From Alphaproteobacteria bacterium (lineage in GTDB: Bacteria > Pseudomonadota > Alphaproteobacteria > JAOXRX01): DNA of 52,650 nucleotides. Each line of letters opens with the position of its first letter. Position 1 is the stretch's first letter. Below the pieces are notes generated by a model, which did not search any database, was not told the DNA's origin, and was given only the letters and a program-made list of their open reading frames with translations. This document shows, piece by piece, positions 32,701-41,404 of this stretch. The position numbers and the translations under genes are program-made. The stretch is from positions 1-52,650 of the forward strand of contig JAOXRX010000037.1 in NCBI GenBank assembly GCA_025800285.1, written 5' to 3'.

Positions 32701-33533
32701 AGAGCATAACTATTAGCTATAGAGAAGAAATCTTTTATCTTTTTTGCTGTTATTTTTAAAGAGTTATTAGTTTTTGAAGAGATTGCTACTTCATCAGAAC
32801 CTATAGGCATCCAGCCATTTTCATCTCCATCATCTCCAATCACTCCAGAGCCATTCCAATCAACATTTGAGAAATTTGAATCGAAAGTAATATCATTTGT
32901 TAGTTCAAAAGCACCACTTAATATGAAAGAGCCCAATGCAGAATCTTTTTGATTTTTAGATATATGTAATAAATCATCTACACTAGATAAAAGATAAACA
33001 TTTCCAGTTGCATTACAGTAAATAGTATGACCATCTTTATCAATAGGATTGTTACAATTTCCAGCCAACTGAACATTTATTGATGCTGTATCTTTTTGCT
33101 CTCCTCCTAAAGAAGCTTGAATTTCAAAAACATCTTTTGACAAAGGAGCACTTACTTTAGTAATAACCATATTTCTGTTCGCACCAGAACCTGTAAATTC
33201 AACTTTACTTATAAAACTACTTGGATTAATTGTTGAAGACATAACAACATCATCAACATTAGCATTACCTGTTAGATTAATAGTGAAAGGAACTGTTATT
33301 TCCCCCTCCCAAGATACACTATTAAATTTAGCCACATCATTGATAGCTAAATCAATTTTTACTTCTTCATTTCCACTTTCTCCTGAAGAACCTTCACAAA
33401 ATGGAGCATTTACACAAGGAGCATTAAGCAACCCTGTTAATGTATGAAAATAGTAAAACTCCTTAGCTTTTGCATCTTTTATAAATGAAAAGAAAGTTAG
33501 TGTTAAACAAAAAAATGATATTATTTTTTTCAT
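29781..33533 (-). CDS. Large secreted GLUG-repeat surface protein
   Basis: 1,250 residues from ATG 33533, which follows AAGGAG; upstream in-frame codons have no site. Signal peptide about 1-23 (ending KDAKA). Then YYFHTLTG, a PFCEGSSGESG segment, an Ig-like domain to AGNC (about 165), and two large repeat blocks. Each block opens with a VDW-SGVIGD-GD-NGW(M/I)P(I/M)G module and a NLYINR...GLIG/GFFG strand. About twenty GLUG-type units follow in total, of the form GGL(V/I)G...NSYATG. Such repeats build a right-handed beta-helix, as in filamentous adhesins and IgA1-protease N-termini. No sorting signal, beta-barrel or second transporter domain is seen at the C-terminus, so the export route is unknown. 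The start is paralogous to the gene at 1-518. Internal repeats make it prone to length change. Confidence 0.88.
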   Translation of the reverse strand: MKKIISFFCLTLTFFSFIKDAKAKEFYYFHTLTGLLNAPCVNAPFCEGSSGESGNEEVKIDLAINDVAKFNSVSWEGEITVPFTINLTGNANVDDVVMSSTINPSSFISKVEFTGSGANRNMVITKVSAPLSKDVFEIQASLGGEQKDTASINVQLAGNCNNPIDKDGHTIYCNATGNVYLLSSVDDLLHISKNQKDSALGSFILSGAFELTNDITFDSNFSNVDWNGSGVIGDDGDENGWMPIGSDEVAISSKTNNSLKITAKKIKDFFSIANSYALGMAPGGGSSAFSGEFYGKEYSIKNLYINRSSESQGFFGKTDGALVRNLEISNANISGYRMVGALVGYANNTSIETCSSSGQIKAGNSRSGGLLGEINNSNILNSFSTANLVEYVNPYDENDKRASHDAGGLIGRAFSSDVNGCYAKGSVKAEVYAGGLIGYVEINTTISSSYATGNVESEHQAGGLVGSSSGDINNCYATGDVIGTNDVGGLVGTSGSNISNSYATGSVLSDNKQTYDDPGTDVFFVTTAGGLVGRLDSSNKTISSSYATGAVTSKFEGAFQSSDNVNPLAGGLVGLLNGSTKILDSYATGNVKAESSLVDSYAGGLVARVLSGAIVESSYAKGSVSSIGKSSGAAYAGGLIGATQFKGYASSNVQIKNSYAAWSSSPSVSSSSTSYVGGLIGAKEAGTNGTTVISNIQNKCSGIASPSPVSCSVDDAKIIKTSWNDSIWERLEDISPKLEWENSGNVSSNLPEVPFACDVNTFLNNLDKITEGSGPFAYDVYLIGGLAGNADLAKKQLLCLSKFSNDPISLGNGETYKLTANVDFGSPDSVDWDSSGVIGDAGDANGWIPMGTESNPFRSDIEGNNKTISNLYINRKAPYQGLIGYTSGVFVEELTLNNVIIDAQQSGNVSGEYIGALAGYAEDVIFQDITINVNSIKGYNYVGGLVGKAVKEGEYQTEILFATVNSGDIYAENNYVGGIAGSLFRSLIQNSSSSSDIESDHYTAGGLVGYLKGKVEDSYATGSVDGYKYTGGLVGRQSSSPDITVHVKRCYATGNVESSNDYVGGLIGYISDGDGGNTTVEKSYATGNVDSSNDEGNGGLIGYAKDSAIIKNCYATGNVKSGAKYVGGLIGYSNATITNCYATGEVKGSDSRIGGLVGYASSDSDITNSYANWSVAPSGPSYIGGLIGRISSSGINMDNESGYCEYINESTPTSCSSSNISSIQGGANYGAWDSSIWNLTGSSPTLKNMP

Positions 33534-33675
33534 ATTATAGCTCCTTATTATGATAGAATATAGCCACAATTTAGAAATAAATTTACTTTTTGTCAAGCTT
33601 AATTCATTATTTTTTTATAATCATGCCATAAGCCCTGTCGCCAATTTCATTCACAATTCTCACCTATACCTCTTC

Positions 33676-33838
33676 GGCATTCTGAGCGAACACACTTGTG
33701 TGGAAGTTGAAGAATCTCACTGTGTTACTGGATGTAAATTAATATTACACAAGCATGAAAAGATTCTTCGTTACACTCAGAATGACGATATAATAAAATA
33801 GCATGGTGAAAAGATTCTTCACTTTGTTCAAAATGATA
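33676..33838 (+). repeat. REP-like palindromic repeat, copy 2, plus half copy
   Basis: The gene-free stretch 33534-34021 contains this repeat and the fabZ terminator. Copy 2 (33676-33786) reads GGCATTCTGAGCGAACACAC at the left and CTCAGAATGAC at the right, with GAAGAATC/GATTCTTC inside and TGTGTTACTGGAT in the centre. It matches 13854-13963 closely by eye. A degenerate right half (GATTCTTCACTTTGTTCA, within 33800-33838) follows directly. Confidence 0.85.
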
Positions 33839-33949
33839 TAGAAAAGAAAAATAGATTTTAAGAAATTTTAGATTATGAAAAAGCCCCCGTGTAGTACATA
33901 TAAAAACTAAAAAAGGAAAGAATAGATTTTAAATTAATTTAGATGAAAG

Positions 33950-33995
33950 TTAAACCCCCTTGCTATACATTTAAGTATTGCAATGGGGGTTTAAT
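33950..33995 (-). terminator. fabZ-operon terminator
   Basis: On the minus strand TTAAACCCCC(A)TTGC pairs with GCAAGGGGGTTTAA (one bulge) around a 16-base loop, then a T-containing tail. It lies 27 bases beyond the fabZ stop and would end the long rseP-to-fabZ unit. Confidence 0.65.
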
Positions 33996-34021
33996 CTTTT
34001 AAAATAAATTAAGATTAAAAT

Positions 34022-34480
34022 CTATTTTTCTCTTGGAGTAATCATTGCTTTGAATTCAGCCTGAGAAGCAACTTTACCATCAACTTTAGCTACACCAGCA
34101 AAGCTCCATACAGGACCTTTTTGAGCTACTTTCTCAATATGGAACTCAACAGTATCACCTGGAGTAATAGGTTTTCTAAATTTAACTTTATCAATTGACA
34201 TAAAGTAAACAAGGTTATCTTGCTCACCCTCATCTTCTAGAAGAGTCATAACATAAACAGCAGCTGTTTGAGCCATTGCTTCAACTGTTAAAACACCTGG
34301 AAAAATTGGAGCTCCAGGGAAATGCCCTTGGAAAATTCCTTCATTCATTGTTACATTTTTTCTACCAATGCAACCATTCTCATTAATTTCAGTTATTCTA
34401 TCAACAAGTAACATAGGATATCTATGTGGTATCTTTTTCATAATTTCTACAATATCAATTTGTCTATTTTCTAATGTCAT
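34022..34480 (-). CDS. fabZ: 3-hydroxyacyl-ACP dehydratase
   Basis: 152 residues, hot-dog fold. PHRYPMLLVDRI near residue 16, GHFPGAPIFPGVLTVEAMAQTAAVY (catalytic His about 54, Glu about 68) and the end ASQAEFKAMI are typical. It dehydrates 3-hydroxyacyl-ACP in fatty acid synthesis and competes with LpxD for the same 3-hydroxyacyl-ACP pool. Last gene of the rseP-bamA-skp-lpxD-fabZ unit, 1 base after lpxD; the usual followers lpxA, lpxI and lpxB are missing here. Confidence 0.96.
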   Translation of the reverse strand: MTLENRQIDIVEIMKKIPHRYPMLLVDRITEINENGCIGRKNVTMNEGIFQGHFPGAPIFPGVLTVEAMAQTAAVYVMTLLEDEGEQDNLVYFMSIDKVKFRKPITPGDTVEFHIEKVAQKGPVWSFAGVAKVDGKVASQAEFKAMITPREK

Positions 34481-34481
34481 T

Positions 34482-35504
34482 TTACTTTGCCTTTCTTTTT
34501 TTGATAATTCTTTTTAAATAAGCAGCTTGCTTAAAAAATTGTTTTATTGGGATTGCTGGACATCCCATAACTTCTTCTCCAGCAGATATATTACTAATAA
34601 CTCCAGATTGAGCTGCAATTTTTGCACCATCTTCTATTTTAAGGTGCCCTGCTATTCCAGCTTGACCAGCTAGAACACAGAACTTACCTATTTTAGTTGA
34701 GCCAGAAACTCCAACCTGAGAAACAATAACACTGTTCTCTCCTACTTCAACATTATGACCTAGTTGAACAAGGTTATCTATCATAGCTCCACTTTTAATA
34801 AGTGTATCTGGTCCGGCACCTCTATCGATTGTAGTATTCGCACCGATTTCCACTCTGTCTTCAATTATTACTCTCCCCATTTGAGGAATTCTTTTATGTC
34901 CTTTAGCACTCATAGCAAACCCAAAACCGTCTTGCCCAATTCTTGCTCCAGTATATATATAGCAATCATTACCTATAATTGCATGAGTTACACTTGCATT
35001 TGCACCAATTGTAGTATTATTACCTATTACAACTCCATCAGCGATTGTAGCATTTGCTTCAATCTCACAATCATCCCCTATTTGCACATTCTTACCAATA
35101 ACAGCACCTGCTCCAACAAAACAATTTTTACCTAGTTTTGCAGATTTATCTATAAATGCTTTCTTGTGAACACCTTTTCTACTCTCAGGAGCATAAAAAG
35201 CGGTAGCTATATTAGCATAAGCCATATAAGGATTGCTATTTAAAAGTAAAATCATTCCTTCTGGAGCAAAATCTTTCATTGCAGGGTGAGCGATACATAC
35301 TCCAGCTTTTGATTTTTTAAAATCTTCAATATATTTCTTATTATCAATGAAACTTATATCATTAACATCTGCGATATTAATTGGAGCAACATCTTGCACC
35401 TCTTTAAGCTCACTTCCTTTTGGAAATACTTCACTATCTGAAAGTTTTGCTAACTCTTCAACAGAGAAAGGTCCTCTATTATTAAAAAATCTTTTATCCG
35501 GCAT
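34482..35504 (-). CDS. lpxD: UDP-3-O-acylglucosamine N-acyltransferase
   Basis: 340 residues. An N-terminal uridine-binding domain (about 1-100) is followed by a left-handed beta-helix of hexapeptide repeats (IGKNCFVGAGAVIGKNVQIGDDCEI...), with VQLGHNVEVGENSVIVSQVGVSGS containing the catalytic His (about 240), and a C-terminal helical tail. It adds the N-linked 3-hydroxyacyl chain in lipid A synthesis. It starts 2 bases after skp, so it is tightly coupled. Confidence 0.95.
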   Translation of the reverse strand: MPDKRFFNNRGPFSVEELAKLSDSEVFPKGSELKEVQDVAPINIADVNDISFIDNKKYIEDFKKSKAGVCIAHPAMKDFAPEGMILLLNSNPYMAYANIATAFYAPESRKGVHKKAFIDKSAKLGKNCFVGAGAVIGKNVQIGDDCEIEANATIADGVVIGNNTTIGANASVTHAIIGNDCYIYTGARIGQDGFGFAMSAKGHKRIPQMGRVIIEDRVEIGANTTIDRGAGPDTLIKSGAMIDNLVQLGHNVEVGENSVIVSQVGVSGSTKIGKFCVLAGQAGIAGHLKIEDGAKIAAQSGVISNISAGEEVMGCPAIPIKQFFKQAAYLKRIIKKRKAK

Positions 35505-35506
35505 CT

Positions 35507-36052
35507 TTATTTTTCCTTACTATCTGCAAAATTTATTTTTACTTCTTTTAAATCTTTATTAACTAAATCTAAGACTTCTTTTGTTATAGAAAGATTTTTT
35601 GATGAAATCACAACTTGTTCTTTTGGTAAAACTAAATCTATATTTTTATCTTTAGCTATTTTTGCTATATACTTTCTTATAGCTCCATCAAGAAACACTC
35701 TTGATTTTTTTATTCCATTATTTAATATCTCTCTATTTTCTTTTGATTTTTCCTGAGCAAATTTTATTTCTTTTTCCAATGCTTCTCTTTCAGATTCAAA
35801 CACCTCTTTAGGAAGAATTGCTTTTTTCTCAACCAAGGATTGTTGTTTTTTAACAATAATTTTTTGAGCCTCTTTATCTTTTGTCAGAAACTCATTTTTC
35901 TTAGCATCTATTTGAGCATTTATTGCTTTAGTAACATTTGCAGAATTCATAATAAGACCAAAATCTACAACTCCGATTTTAGTATTTTCAGCTTTAGCAT
36001 TAGTTGATAATATGAAAGCCAATATCAGTAATATGAATTTAAAATTTCTCAT
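35507..36052 (-). CDS. skp: Periplasmic chaperone Skp/OmpH family
   Basis: 181 residues from ATG 36052, which follows AAGGAGACTTG. Signal peptide about 1-20 (ending NAKA). KIGVVDFGLIMNSANVTKAI forms the core beta strand and start of the tentacle helix; the long Lys/Glu-rich coiled coil spans about 40-125; NIDLVLPKEQVVISSKNLSITKEVLDLVN closes the body domain. Skp trimers carry unfolded outer-membrane proteins to BamA, its neighbour. Confidence 0.88.
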   Translation of the reverse strand: MRNFKFILLILAFILSTNAKAENTKIGVVDFGLIMNSANVTKAINAQIDAKKNEFLTKDKEAQKIIVKKQQSLVEKKAILPKEVFESEREALEKEIKFAQEKSKENREILNNGIKKSRVFLDGAIRKYIAKIAKDKNIDLVLPKEQVVISSKNLSITKEVLDLVNKDLKEVKINFADSKEK

Positions 36053-36116
36053 CAAGTCTCCTTCTTATATAAAGATTAGTTATATAGCATGTTAGCCATA
36101 AAGTCAATTGATATAA

Positions 36117-38369
36117 TTAAAACCTTGTTCCGAATGTAAAGGAGAACACTTCATCTTTATCATAGTCTTCTTTTAAGAAAGGAAATGCCAGATTTATTCT
36201 CAAAGGACCCATAGGAGATTTCCATGCAAGACCAACACCAAATGAAGCTCTCACAGAAGAATCATCATGTATATTTGAAGAACTGCTTGTTGCTCCCCAA
36301 AGAGTTCCTGCATCTAAGAATGAATAACCTTTTAAACCTAAATCTTGAGATACACCTAATGGGAAAGATAGCTCCATAGAGTTCTTAATATAATTCTCTC
36401 CACCCAAAGCATCATCAGTTTTCTTATCTCTTGGACCTATACCACTTCTCTCGAAACCTCTTAAAGTCTTACCACCTATGAAAAATCTATCTGATATATT
36501 AATATCATCTCCTCCATATGCAAAAACATTACCTGCCTCTGTATAGTTACTGAATATCCACTGATCTGATAGAGGATAATAGAATCCTCCTCCCACAGTA
36601 TTCTTTATAAATTTAAGCCCACCTAAACCTGCAAGTTCATTAGACATTTTCAACAAAGCACCTTCTGTTGGATCAAAAGCAGAATCTCTTGTATCATATG
36701 TTAACACACTTGAAATAGATGATTTAGTAGAGTTACCAGCTTGCTCTTTTATATATGTAGAAGCATCTTTTCCGACATTATATATATTGCTTTTCTCAAA
36801 ATTATAAGCAATATTTTGCCTTAAATCTTCCTTCAGAGGATACCCCAGTCTTAAAGCAAAACCTGTCATTTTTTTATCGTAAGAGCTCTCATCTTGATAA
36901 TCTTTTTCAACATTAAATATATCAAACCCAGCTGATAAATCTCTGTTTAAGAAATATGGTTCAGTGAAACCGAAATCTATTTGTTGAGATTTTCCAGACA
37001 ATACAGTACCCAGCTTAACTTTTTGCCCTTTACCTAAGAAGTTGTCCTCTGAAATTGAGAAGTCAGCTAATGCACCATCCTCTGTAGAGAAGCCAGCCCC
37101 CATAGAGAACTCACCTGTAGATTTCTCTGAAACATTAACATTTATATCTGTTAAACCTTTATCAACCTCTTTAACCTTAACATTAACTTTATCAAAGAAA
37201 TCTAGATTTCTTAAGTCTCTTTCTGTTTTTATTAACTTATCTCTATTGAAAGCATCTCCTTCGATAAGTTTAAACTCTCTTCTTATAACTTCATCTCTTG
37301 TTCTTTCGTTACCAGAAACATTAATATTATTAACAAAAACTTTTTGCCCTTCTCCAATATTATAAACTATTGAAATCTCTTTATTATCATCATTTTTACT
37401 AACATCTGGAGAAACCTTAACAAATGCATATTGCTGATTTTCTAAACTTTTAGTAAGAGCTAGAACAGCTTTTTCAATCTTATTAGAGCTATACCAATCA
37501 CCAGTTTTGGTTAGTTCATTCACAATACTATTTATTTCTTCTTGATTAACATCTTTCAAAAGAGCTTTTGTTTCAACTTTAGAGAATCTATATCTTTCAC
37601 CTTCTTCGACTTTAACTGTTATATAAAAACTCTTCTTGTCTTTTGTAAGCTTAGATGTTATTGATTGAACTTGGAAATCAGCATAACCTCTAGAAAGATA
37701 AAATCTTCTGAGAAGCTCTTTATCATAATCAATCCTATCTGCATCATATGATGTATTACCACTTAAGAACTTATACCACCTTGATTCTTTAGTTGATATT
37801 TTATCTTTTAGCAAGTCATCTGAGTAATTCTCATTACCAATAATATTTATTTTTCTGATTTTAGCTCTTGTTCCCTCCTTTATCTCAAAAACTACATTAA
37901 CTCTATTGTCATCTAAAACTATAATTTTAGGATTTATTGTAGCTCCAAAGTATCCTGATTTTTCATATATTTGCTTTAGTCTCTCTAAATTATTTTGCAC
38001 TTTAGATTTAGTATAAACAGATCTTGTGTACAAACTTAATTCTCTTTGTAGAAAATCATTTTTTATTCTCACATTTCCTTCAAATGCTATTTCATTTACT
38101 ATAGGGTTTTCTAGAACTCTAACATATATAGTTCCTTTTTCTTCCGATATAGATATGTCTGCAAATAAGTTTGTTGCATATAAGTTTTTTAAAGATTTTG
38201 ACAGTTCTTTATTTGAAATCTCATCTCCGATGTTAAGAGCCAAATAAGATATAACAGTTTCTGTTTCAATTCTCTTATTCCCGCTTACATTTATATTGTC
38301 AATAGTCTTTGCATTTGCAAGGCCACAATTGATAAGTAATATTATAATTATTAATTTAAATCTTTTCAT
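36117..38369 (-). CDS. bamA: Outer-membrane protein assembly factor BamA
   Basis: 750 residues. Signal peptide about 1-20 (ANA), five POTRA domains (about 21-400; for example IDNINVSGNKRIETETVISY, VNEIAFEGNVRIKNDFLQ, VNNINVSGNERTRDEVIRREF) and a 16-strand barrel with the substrate loop GGKTLRGFERSGIGPRD (VRGF-type motif as LRGF) and final GPLRINLAFPF...FSFTFGTRF. It is the essential insertase for outer-membrane beta-barrels. The terminal Phe signal is present. It lies 5 bases after rseP. Confidence 0.97.
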   Translation of the reverse strand: MKRFKLIIIILLINCGLANAKTIDNINVSGNKRIETETVISYLALNIGDEISNKELSKSLKNLYATNLFADISISEEKGTIYVRVLENPIVNEIAFEGNVRIKNDFLQRELSLYTRSVYTKSKVQNNLERLKQIYEKSGYFGATINPKIIVLDDNRVNVVFEIKEGTRAKIRKINIIGNENYSDDLLKDKISTKESRWYKFLSGNTSYDADRIDYDKELLRRFYLSRGYADFQVQSITSKLTKDKKSFYITVKVEEGERYRFSKVETKALLKDVNQEEINSIVNELTKTGDWYSSNKIEKAVLALTKSLENQQYAFVKVSPDVSKNDDNKEISIVYNIGEGQKVFVNNINVSGNERTRDEVIRREFKLIEGDAFNRDKLIKTERDLRNLDFFDKVNVKVKEVDKGLTDINVNVSEKSTGEFSMGAGFSTEDGALADFSISEDNFLGKGQKVKLGTVLSGKSQQIDFGFTEPYFLNRDLSAGFDIFNVEKDYQDESSYDKKMTGFALRLGYPLKEDLRQNIAYNFEKSNIYNVGKDASTYIKEQAGNSTKSSISSVLTYDTRDSAFDPTEGALLKMSNELAGLGGLKFIKNTVGGGFYYPLSDQWIFSNYTEAGNVFAYGGDDINISDRFFIGGKTLRGFERSGIGPRDKKTDDALGGENYIKNSMELSFPLGVSQDLGLKGYSFLDAGTLWGATSSSSNIHDDSSVRASFGVGLAWKSPMGPLRINLAFPFLKEDYDKDEVFSFTFGTRF

Positions 38370-38374
38370 AATTA

Positions 38375-39517
38375 TTACTTATAAAACAAATTTTTTATAA
38401 AATCAATTATTGAAAGAGATTTTAAGTCATTAAAAGTTATAAATATCGCTAAAATTAATATTAATCCCATACCAATTTTAAACAAAACATCTTGAATTTT
38501 TGCATTTACAGGTTTTCTAATCAATGCTTCAATTCCAAAGAACAATAGATGCCCCCCATCAAGAACAGGCACAGGAAATAGATTAATCAATCCTAAATTT
38601 AAAGATAATACTGAAATAAAGTAAATTAAAGAAGCCACTCCTCTAGAAGCGAAATCTTTTGAAAGCTTAGCAATCTTTAAAGGACCTCCTAATTCTGCAG
38701 AAGACCTTTGACCTGTTATCATCTGCCCTACAGCTTCTAAAGTCCCTAACATTATTTTATTTGCATTTTTAAATGATCTACTAATCGCAATAAAAATATT
38801 AGAATGCCTTATAAAAGAAACATCATAAGATGTGATACCAATAAAGCCTCTTTTTTCCTCAGTACCAAATATATTTTTTCTAGTTTCTGATTTTGGAGTT
38901 ATATATAAGTTTATAAGCTCACCATCTCTTTTTACAGATATAGGCATTTCTTTCTCAAAATTAAGAGATGCTATAGCTTGCACATCCTCAAATTTTTCAA
39001 TTTCATCTCCATTAAACTCTACTATTTCATCATTTATTTGCAACCCAGATATACTTGCTGCAGAATCTGCTTTTATCTCTGAAACAATTGGTTTTGTAAA
39101 CTGCTCTCCATAAGTCATAAATAGAAATAGAAAGCACATAATCGCAAATATATAATTAAAAAAAGGACCTGCGAAAACAATTGCTGATTTTTGATATAGT
39201 TTTTTATATGGGAAAGAGACTTCTTTTTCCTCTTCTGTCATGTTCTTTATTTTTTCTTCATCTGGCTTTGAGGAGCCATCAGAATCTCCAAACATTTTAA
39301 CATAACCACCAAATGGTACCACACATATTTTCCACTCTGTTCCCGATTTATCAAATCTAGATATAAGCTTTTTACCAAACCCTAATGAAAACTCTTCTAT
39401 TTTAACCCCACACCATTTAGCAACAATGTAATGCCCAAATTCATGAACAAATATTAAAACAGATAATACTAAAATAAATGGTATAATATACTCTAAAGAA
39501 GATAATAAGAATTGCAT
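38375..39517 (-). CDS. rseP: Site-2 intramembrane metalloprotease RseP
   Basis: 380 residues from ATG 39517, six bases after GAGGG; the longer reading from 39559 lacks a site. The zinc motif HEFGHYIVAKWCG lies in the first membrane helix (about residue 22) and the LDG motif in NLFPVPVLDGGHLLFF near the C-terminus. One PDZ domain (about 115-200, FTKPIVSEIKADSAASISGLQ) is present rather than the two of E. coli; a single PDZ is common in alphaproteobacteria. It cleaves membrane-bound anti-sigma factors and signal-peptide remnants. First gene of the envelope unit; the usual dxr upstream is absent. Confidence 0.95.
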   Translation of the reverse strand: MQFLLSSLEYIIPFILVLSVLIFVHEFGHYIVAKWCGVKIEEFSLGFGKKLISRFDKSGTEWKICVVPFGGYVKMFGDSDGSSKPDEEKIKNMTEEEKEVSFPYKKLYQKSAIVFAGPFFNYIFAIMCFLFLFMTYGEQFTKPIVSEIKADSAASISGLQINDEIVEFNGDEIEKFEDVQAIASLNFEKEMPISVKRDGELINLYITPKSETRKNIFGTEEKRGFIGITSYDVSFIRHSNIFIAISRSFKNANKIMLGTLEAVGQMITGQRSSAELGGPLKIAKLSKDFASRGVASLIYFISVLSLNLGLINLFPVPVLDGGHLLFFGIEALIRKPVNAKIQDVLFKIGMGLILILAIFITFNDLKSLSIIDFIKNLFYK

Positions 39518-39698
39518 TTTTCCCTCACATTCAATTTTTAATAAAATTATATATAGCATGATTTTAAAAACAATGTAAAGCTTTTTAAACTAATTTCACA
39601 ATATACCTTAAAACAAAAAAATATAAATATTATCTTGAAAATCATCCATAAGTATTATATCTTATTTACGAATCATCTAACACGGGGAGAAAAATAAG

Positions 39699-40307
39699 AT
39701 GAAAAACTTTATAAAAGAATACGGTTTAATATTAAATAAACAAAGCCAACAATACGAAAAGTCTGTAAAATTACCTAACGGCAACATAGACGAAAAAATA
39801 TTAAGAAAGTCAAAAGACAAAAAAGCTATGATTTTTGAGCATAACATTTTAATGTTAAGCGGAGAGAAACTATATTCTTATAAGTTAGAGGAAAGCAATC
39901 TTGATAAGAAGGAGACTACCTGCAATTTTGAATACGATTATAACAATCTTATGACAAAATCTGATATTGAAATAAAATTAAACGGAGAAGTTATCAGTCA
40001 TAAAGTTCAAAAATGGGATCACCATTCTGACTTAACAATGAAAAAACACCACTATTCTTCAGAAAAAGATATTGATTCAAATAAATCTGCACCAAAACAA
40101 GGTTCTCTAGAATATTATCAAGACGGATCTTTAAAAGCCGCTACAGAAAGAGCCTCTTTTAAAGAAATAAATGATTTATGCCAAAACATAACAATAGAAA
40201 GAAGACTTCATTTAAGTAAAAAAGAAGCTACCGAGGACAGACCTGATTTACAAATAAGTAAAAACAATACCGACTTTATTTCAGGAATATCTTTTACTTC
40301 TGATTAG
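39699..40307 (+). CDS. Hypothetical soluble protein
   Basis: 202 residues after a CGGGGAG site. No signal peptide, membrane span or family motif is recognised. The sequence is polar and Lys/Asp/Ser-rich, with alternating hydrophobic strands near the middle (MIFEHNILMLSGEKLYSYKL, CNFEYDYNNLMTKSDIEIKLNG) that suggest a small beta domain. The C-terminal 70 residues look flexible. It is a single plus-strand gene among minus-strand operons and overlaps the ASCH gene tail-to-tail by 14 bases. Function unknown. Confidence 0.7.
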   Translation: MKNFIKEYGLILNKQSQQYEKSVKLPNGNIDEKILRKSKDKKAMIFEHNILMLSGEKLYSYKLEESNLDKKETTCNFEYDYNNLMTKSDIEIKLNGEVISHKVQKWDHHSDLTMKKHHYSSEKDIDSNKSAPKQGSLEYYQDGSLKAATERASFKEINDLCQNITIERRLHLSKKEATEDRPDLQISKNNTDFISGISFTSD

Positions 40308-40650
40308 ACTCAGATATTTCTATAGCTAATACATTATACTTTTCTTGTTTTCTTTGAGTAAAAACTTTATTTAAAACTTCTAAAACTTCTTTAGAAGTTT
40401 TGAATCCAGTTTTCTTTACATCTATTTTTGTCAAAAGATCTTTAAAAGATTTATCTATTTTTATATCTATTACTTTTTTATTAATTTTTCTTTTTTTAGT
40501 ATCAATAAAAATTATATCATCACCAATTTTTATTTGTTTTCTTTTTCTATTTCCCAAAAGAAGAATCATTTTCTTTTTTCCTGACTTTACTAAGTCATAA
40601 TATTTTGGAGCAACTTTTATTTTATGTTTTTTGCAAGCAATAAAGATCAT
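40294..40650 (-). CDS. ASCH-domain protein
   Basis: 118 residues. KYYDLVKSGKKKMILLLGNRKRKQIKIGDDIIFI is the ASCH pattern (a Gly-Lys turn, then a strand and the IKxGDxIxF block), and the end KYNVLAIEISE matches the closing strand. ASCH domains resemble PUA and bind RNA or modified nucleosides; some hydrolyse N4-acetylcytidine. The Lys-rich surface fits RNA binding. It overlaps the BPL_N-like gene by 29 bases and lies in the metG unit, which hints at a translation-related job. Function not established. Confidence 0.75.
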   Translation of the reverse strand: MIFIACKKHKIKVAPKYYDLVKSGKKKMILLLGNRKRKQIKIGDDIIFIDTKKRKINKKVIDIKIDKSFKDLLTKIDVKKTGFKTSKEVLEVLNKVFTQRKQEKYNVLAIEISESNQK

Positions 40651-41398
40651 AATCTTTCCCTCCTTTTTTGCAATTTAATCCTATTGTAGAACAATTAATT
40701 TTATCTATCAAGGGCTTCATAATTATTTTAGCTAAGCTATCTTGATTAATATTTTTATAACTCCAAGATAAAGTTTTTAAAACTTCATCAGGGTATTCAA
40801 AATGAATAGATGACAGAACAATATTTTTATTTTCTCCACATTTTATAACTGCAGGCTTTTTTACATCTGAAAAAGTAGCAATCACTTTATCACTATCTGC
40901 CAAGTTATCAAAATCAGGACCCATGAAATAAAATGTATTAAATACTCCGTCATCCGATTGTATTTTTTTAATAGAAACAATATCTTTATTTTCTGAAAAC
41001 CTGCCTTTAGACATTCCTGTAAAGAGAGCTAACTGCCCCCTCTTTTTACCAAGCATTATTCTTTCATTATATCTTTTTTTATTATTTTTAAAATCTGTAA
41101 AAGAAGATGCATAATAAGCTCCAGCACATATAAAAAAAGATAAAGAATCTTTTTTATTAGAATAATCTATAATCTCTTTTCTTCCTTCTTTACCCAGCCT
41201 ATTTATATACCATCTTGCTTGACCACCACCTATAAAAAAAGCAGAAGGAGGATTCTTCTTCAAGATTCCTCCTTTTATTTCTTCTGCATTTACTTTAACT
41301 ATCTTGCAGTTAGGGATATTTCTTTTTATACATGACTCTAGTTCGTAAACACCTTTACAACCCGCATCATCATATATATAAACCAGTCCCTGTTGCAT
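40622..41398 (-). CDS. BPL_N-like protein (class I glutamine-amidotransferase fold)
   Basis: 258 residues. The start LVYIYDDAGCKGVYELESCI, the turn AFFIGGGQARWYINRLGKEGRKEIIDY and the nucleophile elbow FFICAGAYYAS (Cys at about 92) match the BPL_N family, a GATase-like domain named from the N-terminus of eukaryotic biotin-protein ligase. Free-standing bacterial versions are of unknown function. A possible catalytic partner is the His in SSIHFEYPDEV (about residue 209). It begins 6 bases after the metG stop and overlaps the ASCH gene. Confidence 0.75.
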   Translation of the reverse strand: MQQGLVYIYDDAGCKGVYELESCIKRNIPNCKIVKVNAEEIKGGILKKNPPSAFFIGGGQARWYINRLGKEGRKEIIDYSNKKDSLSFFICAGAYYASSFTDFKNNKKRYNERIMLGKKRGQLALFTGMSKGRFSENKDIVSIKKIQSDDGVFNTFYFMGPDFDNLADSDKVIATFSDVKKPAVIKCGENKNIVLSSIHFEYPDEVLKTLSWSYKNINQDSLAKIIMKPLIDKINCSTIGLNCKKGGKDYDLYCLQKT

Positions 41399-41404
41399 AA
41401 CAAT

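Noticed and set aside
29781-33533. CRISPR-like regularly spaced motifs
   Set aside because: The spacing is codon-phased and the repeats encode GLUG motifs in a continuous reading frame; there are no constant repeats with unique spacers and no cas genes.
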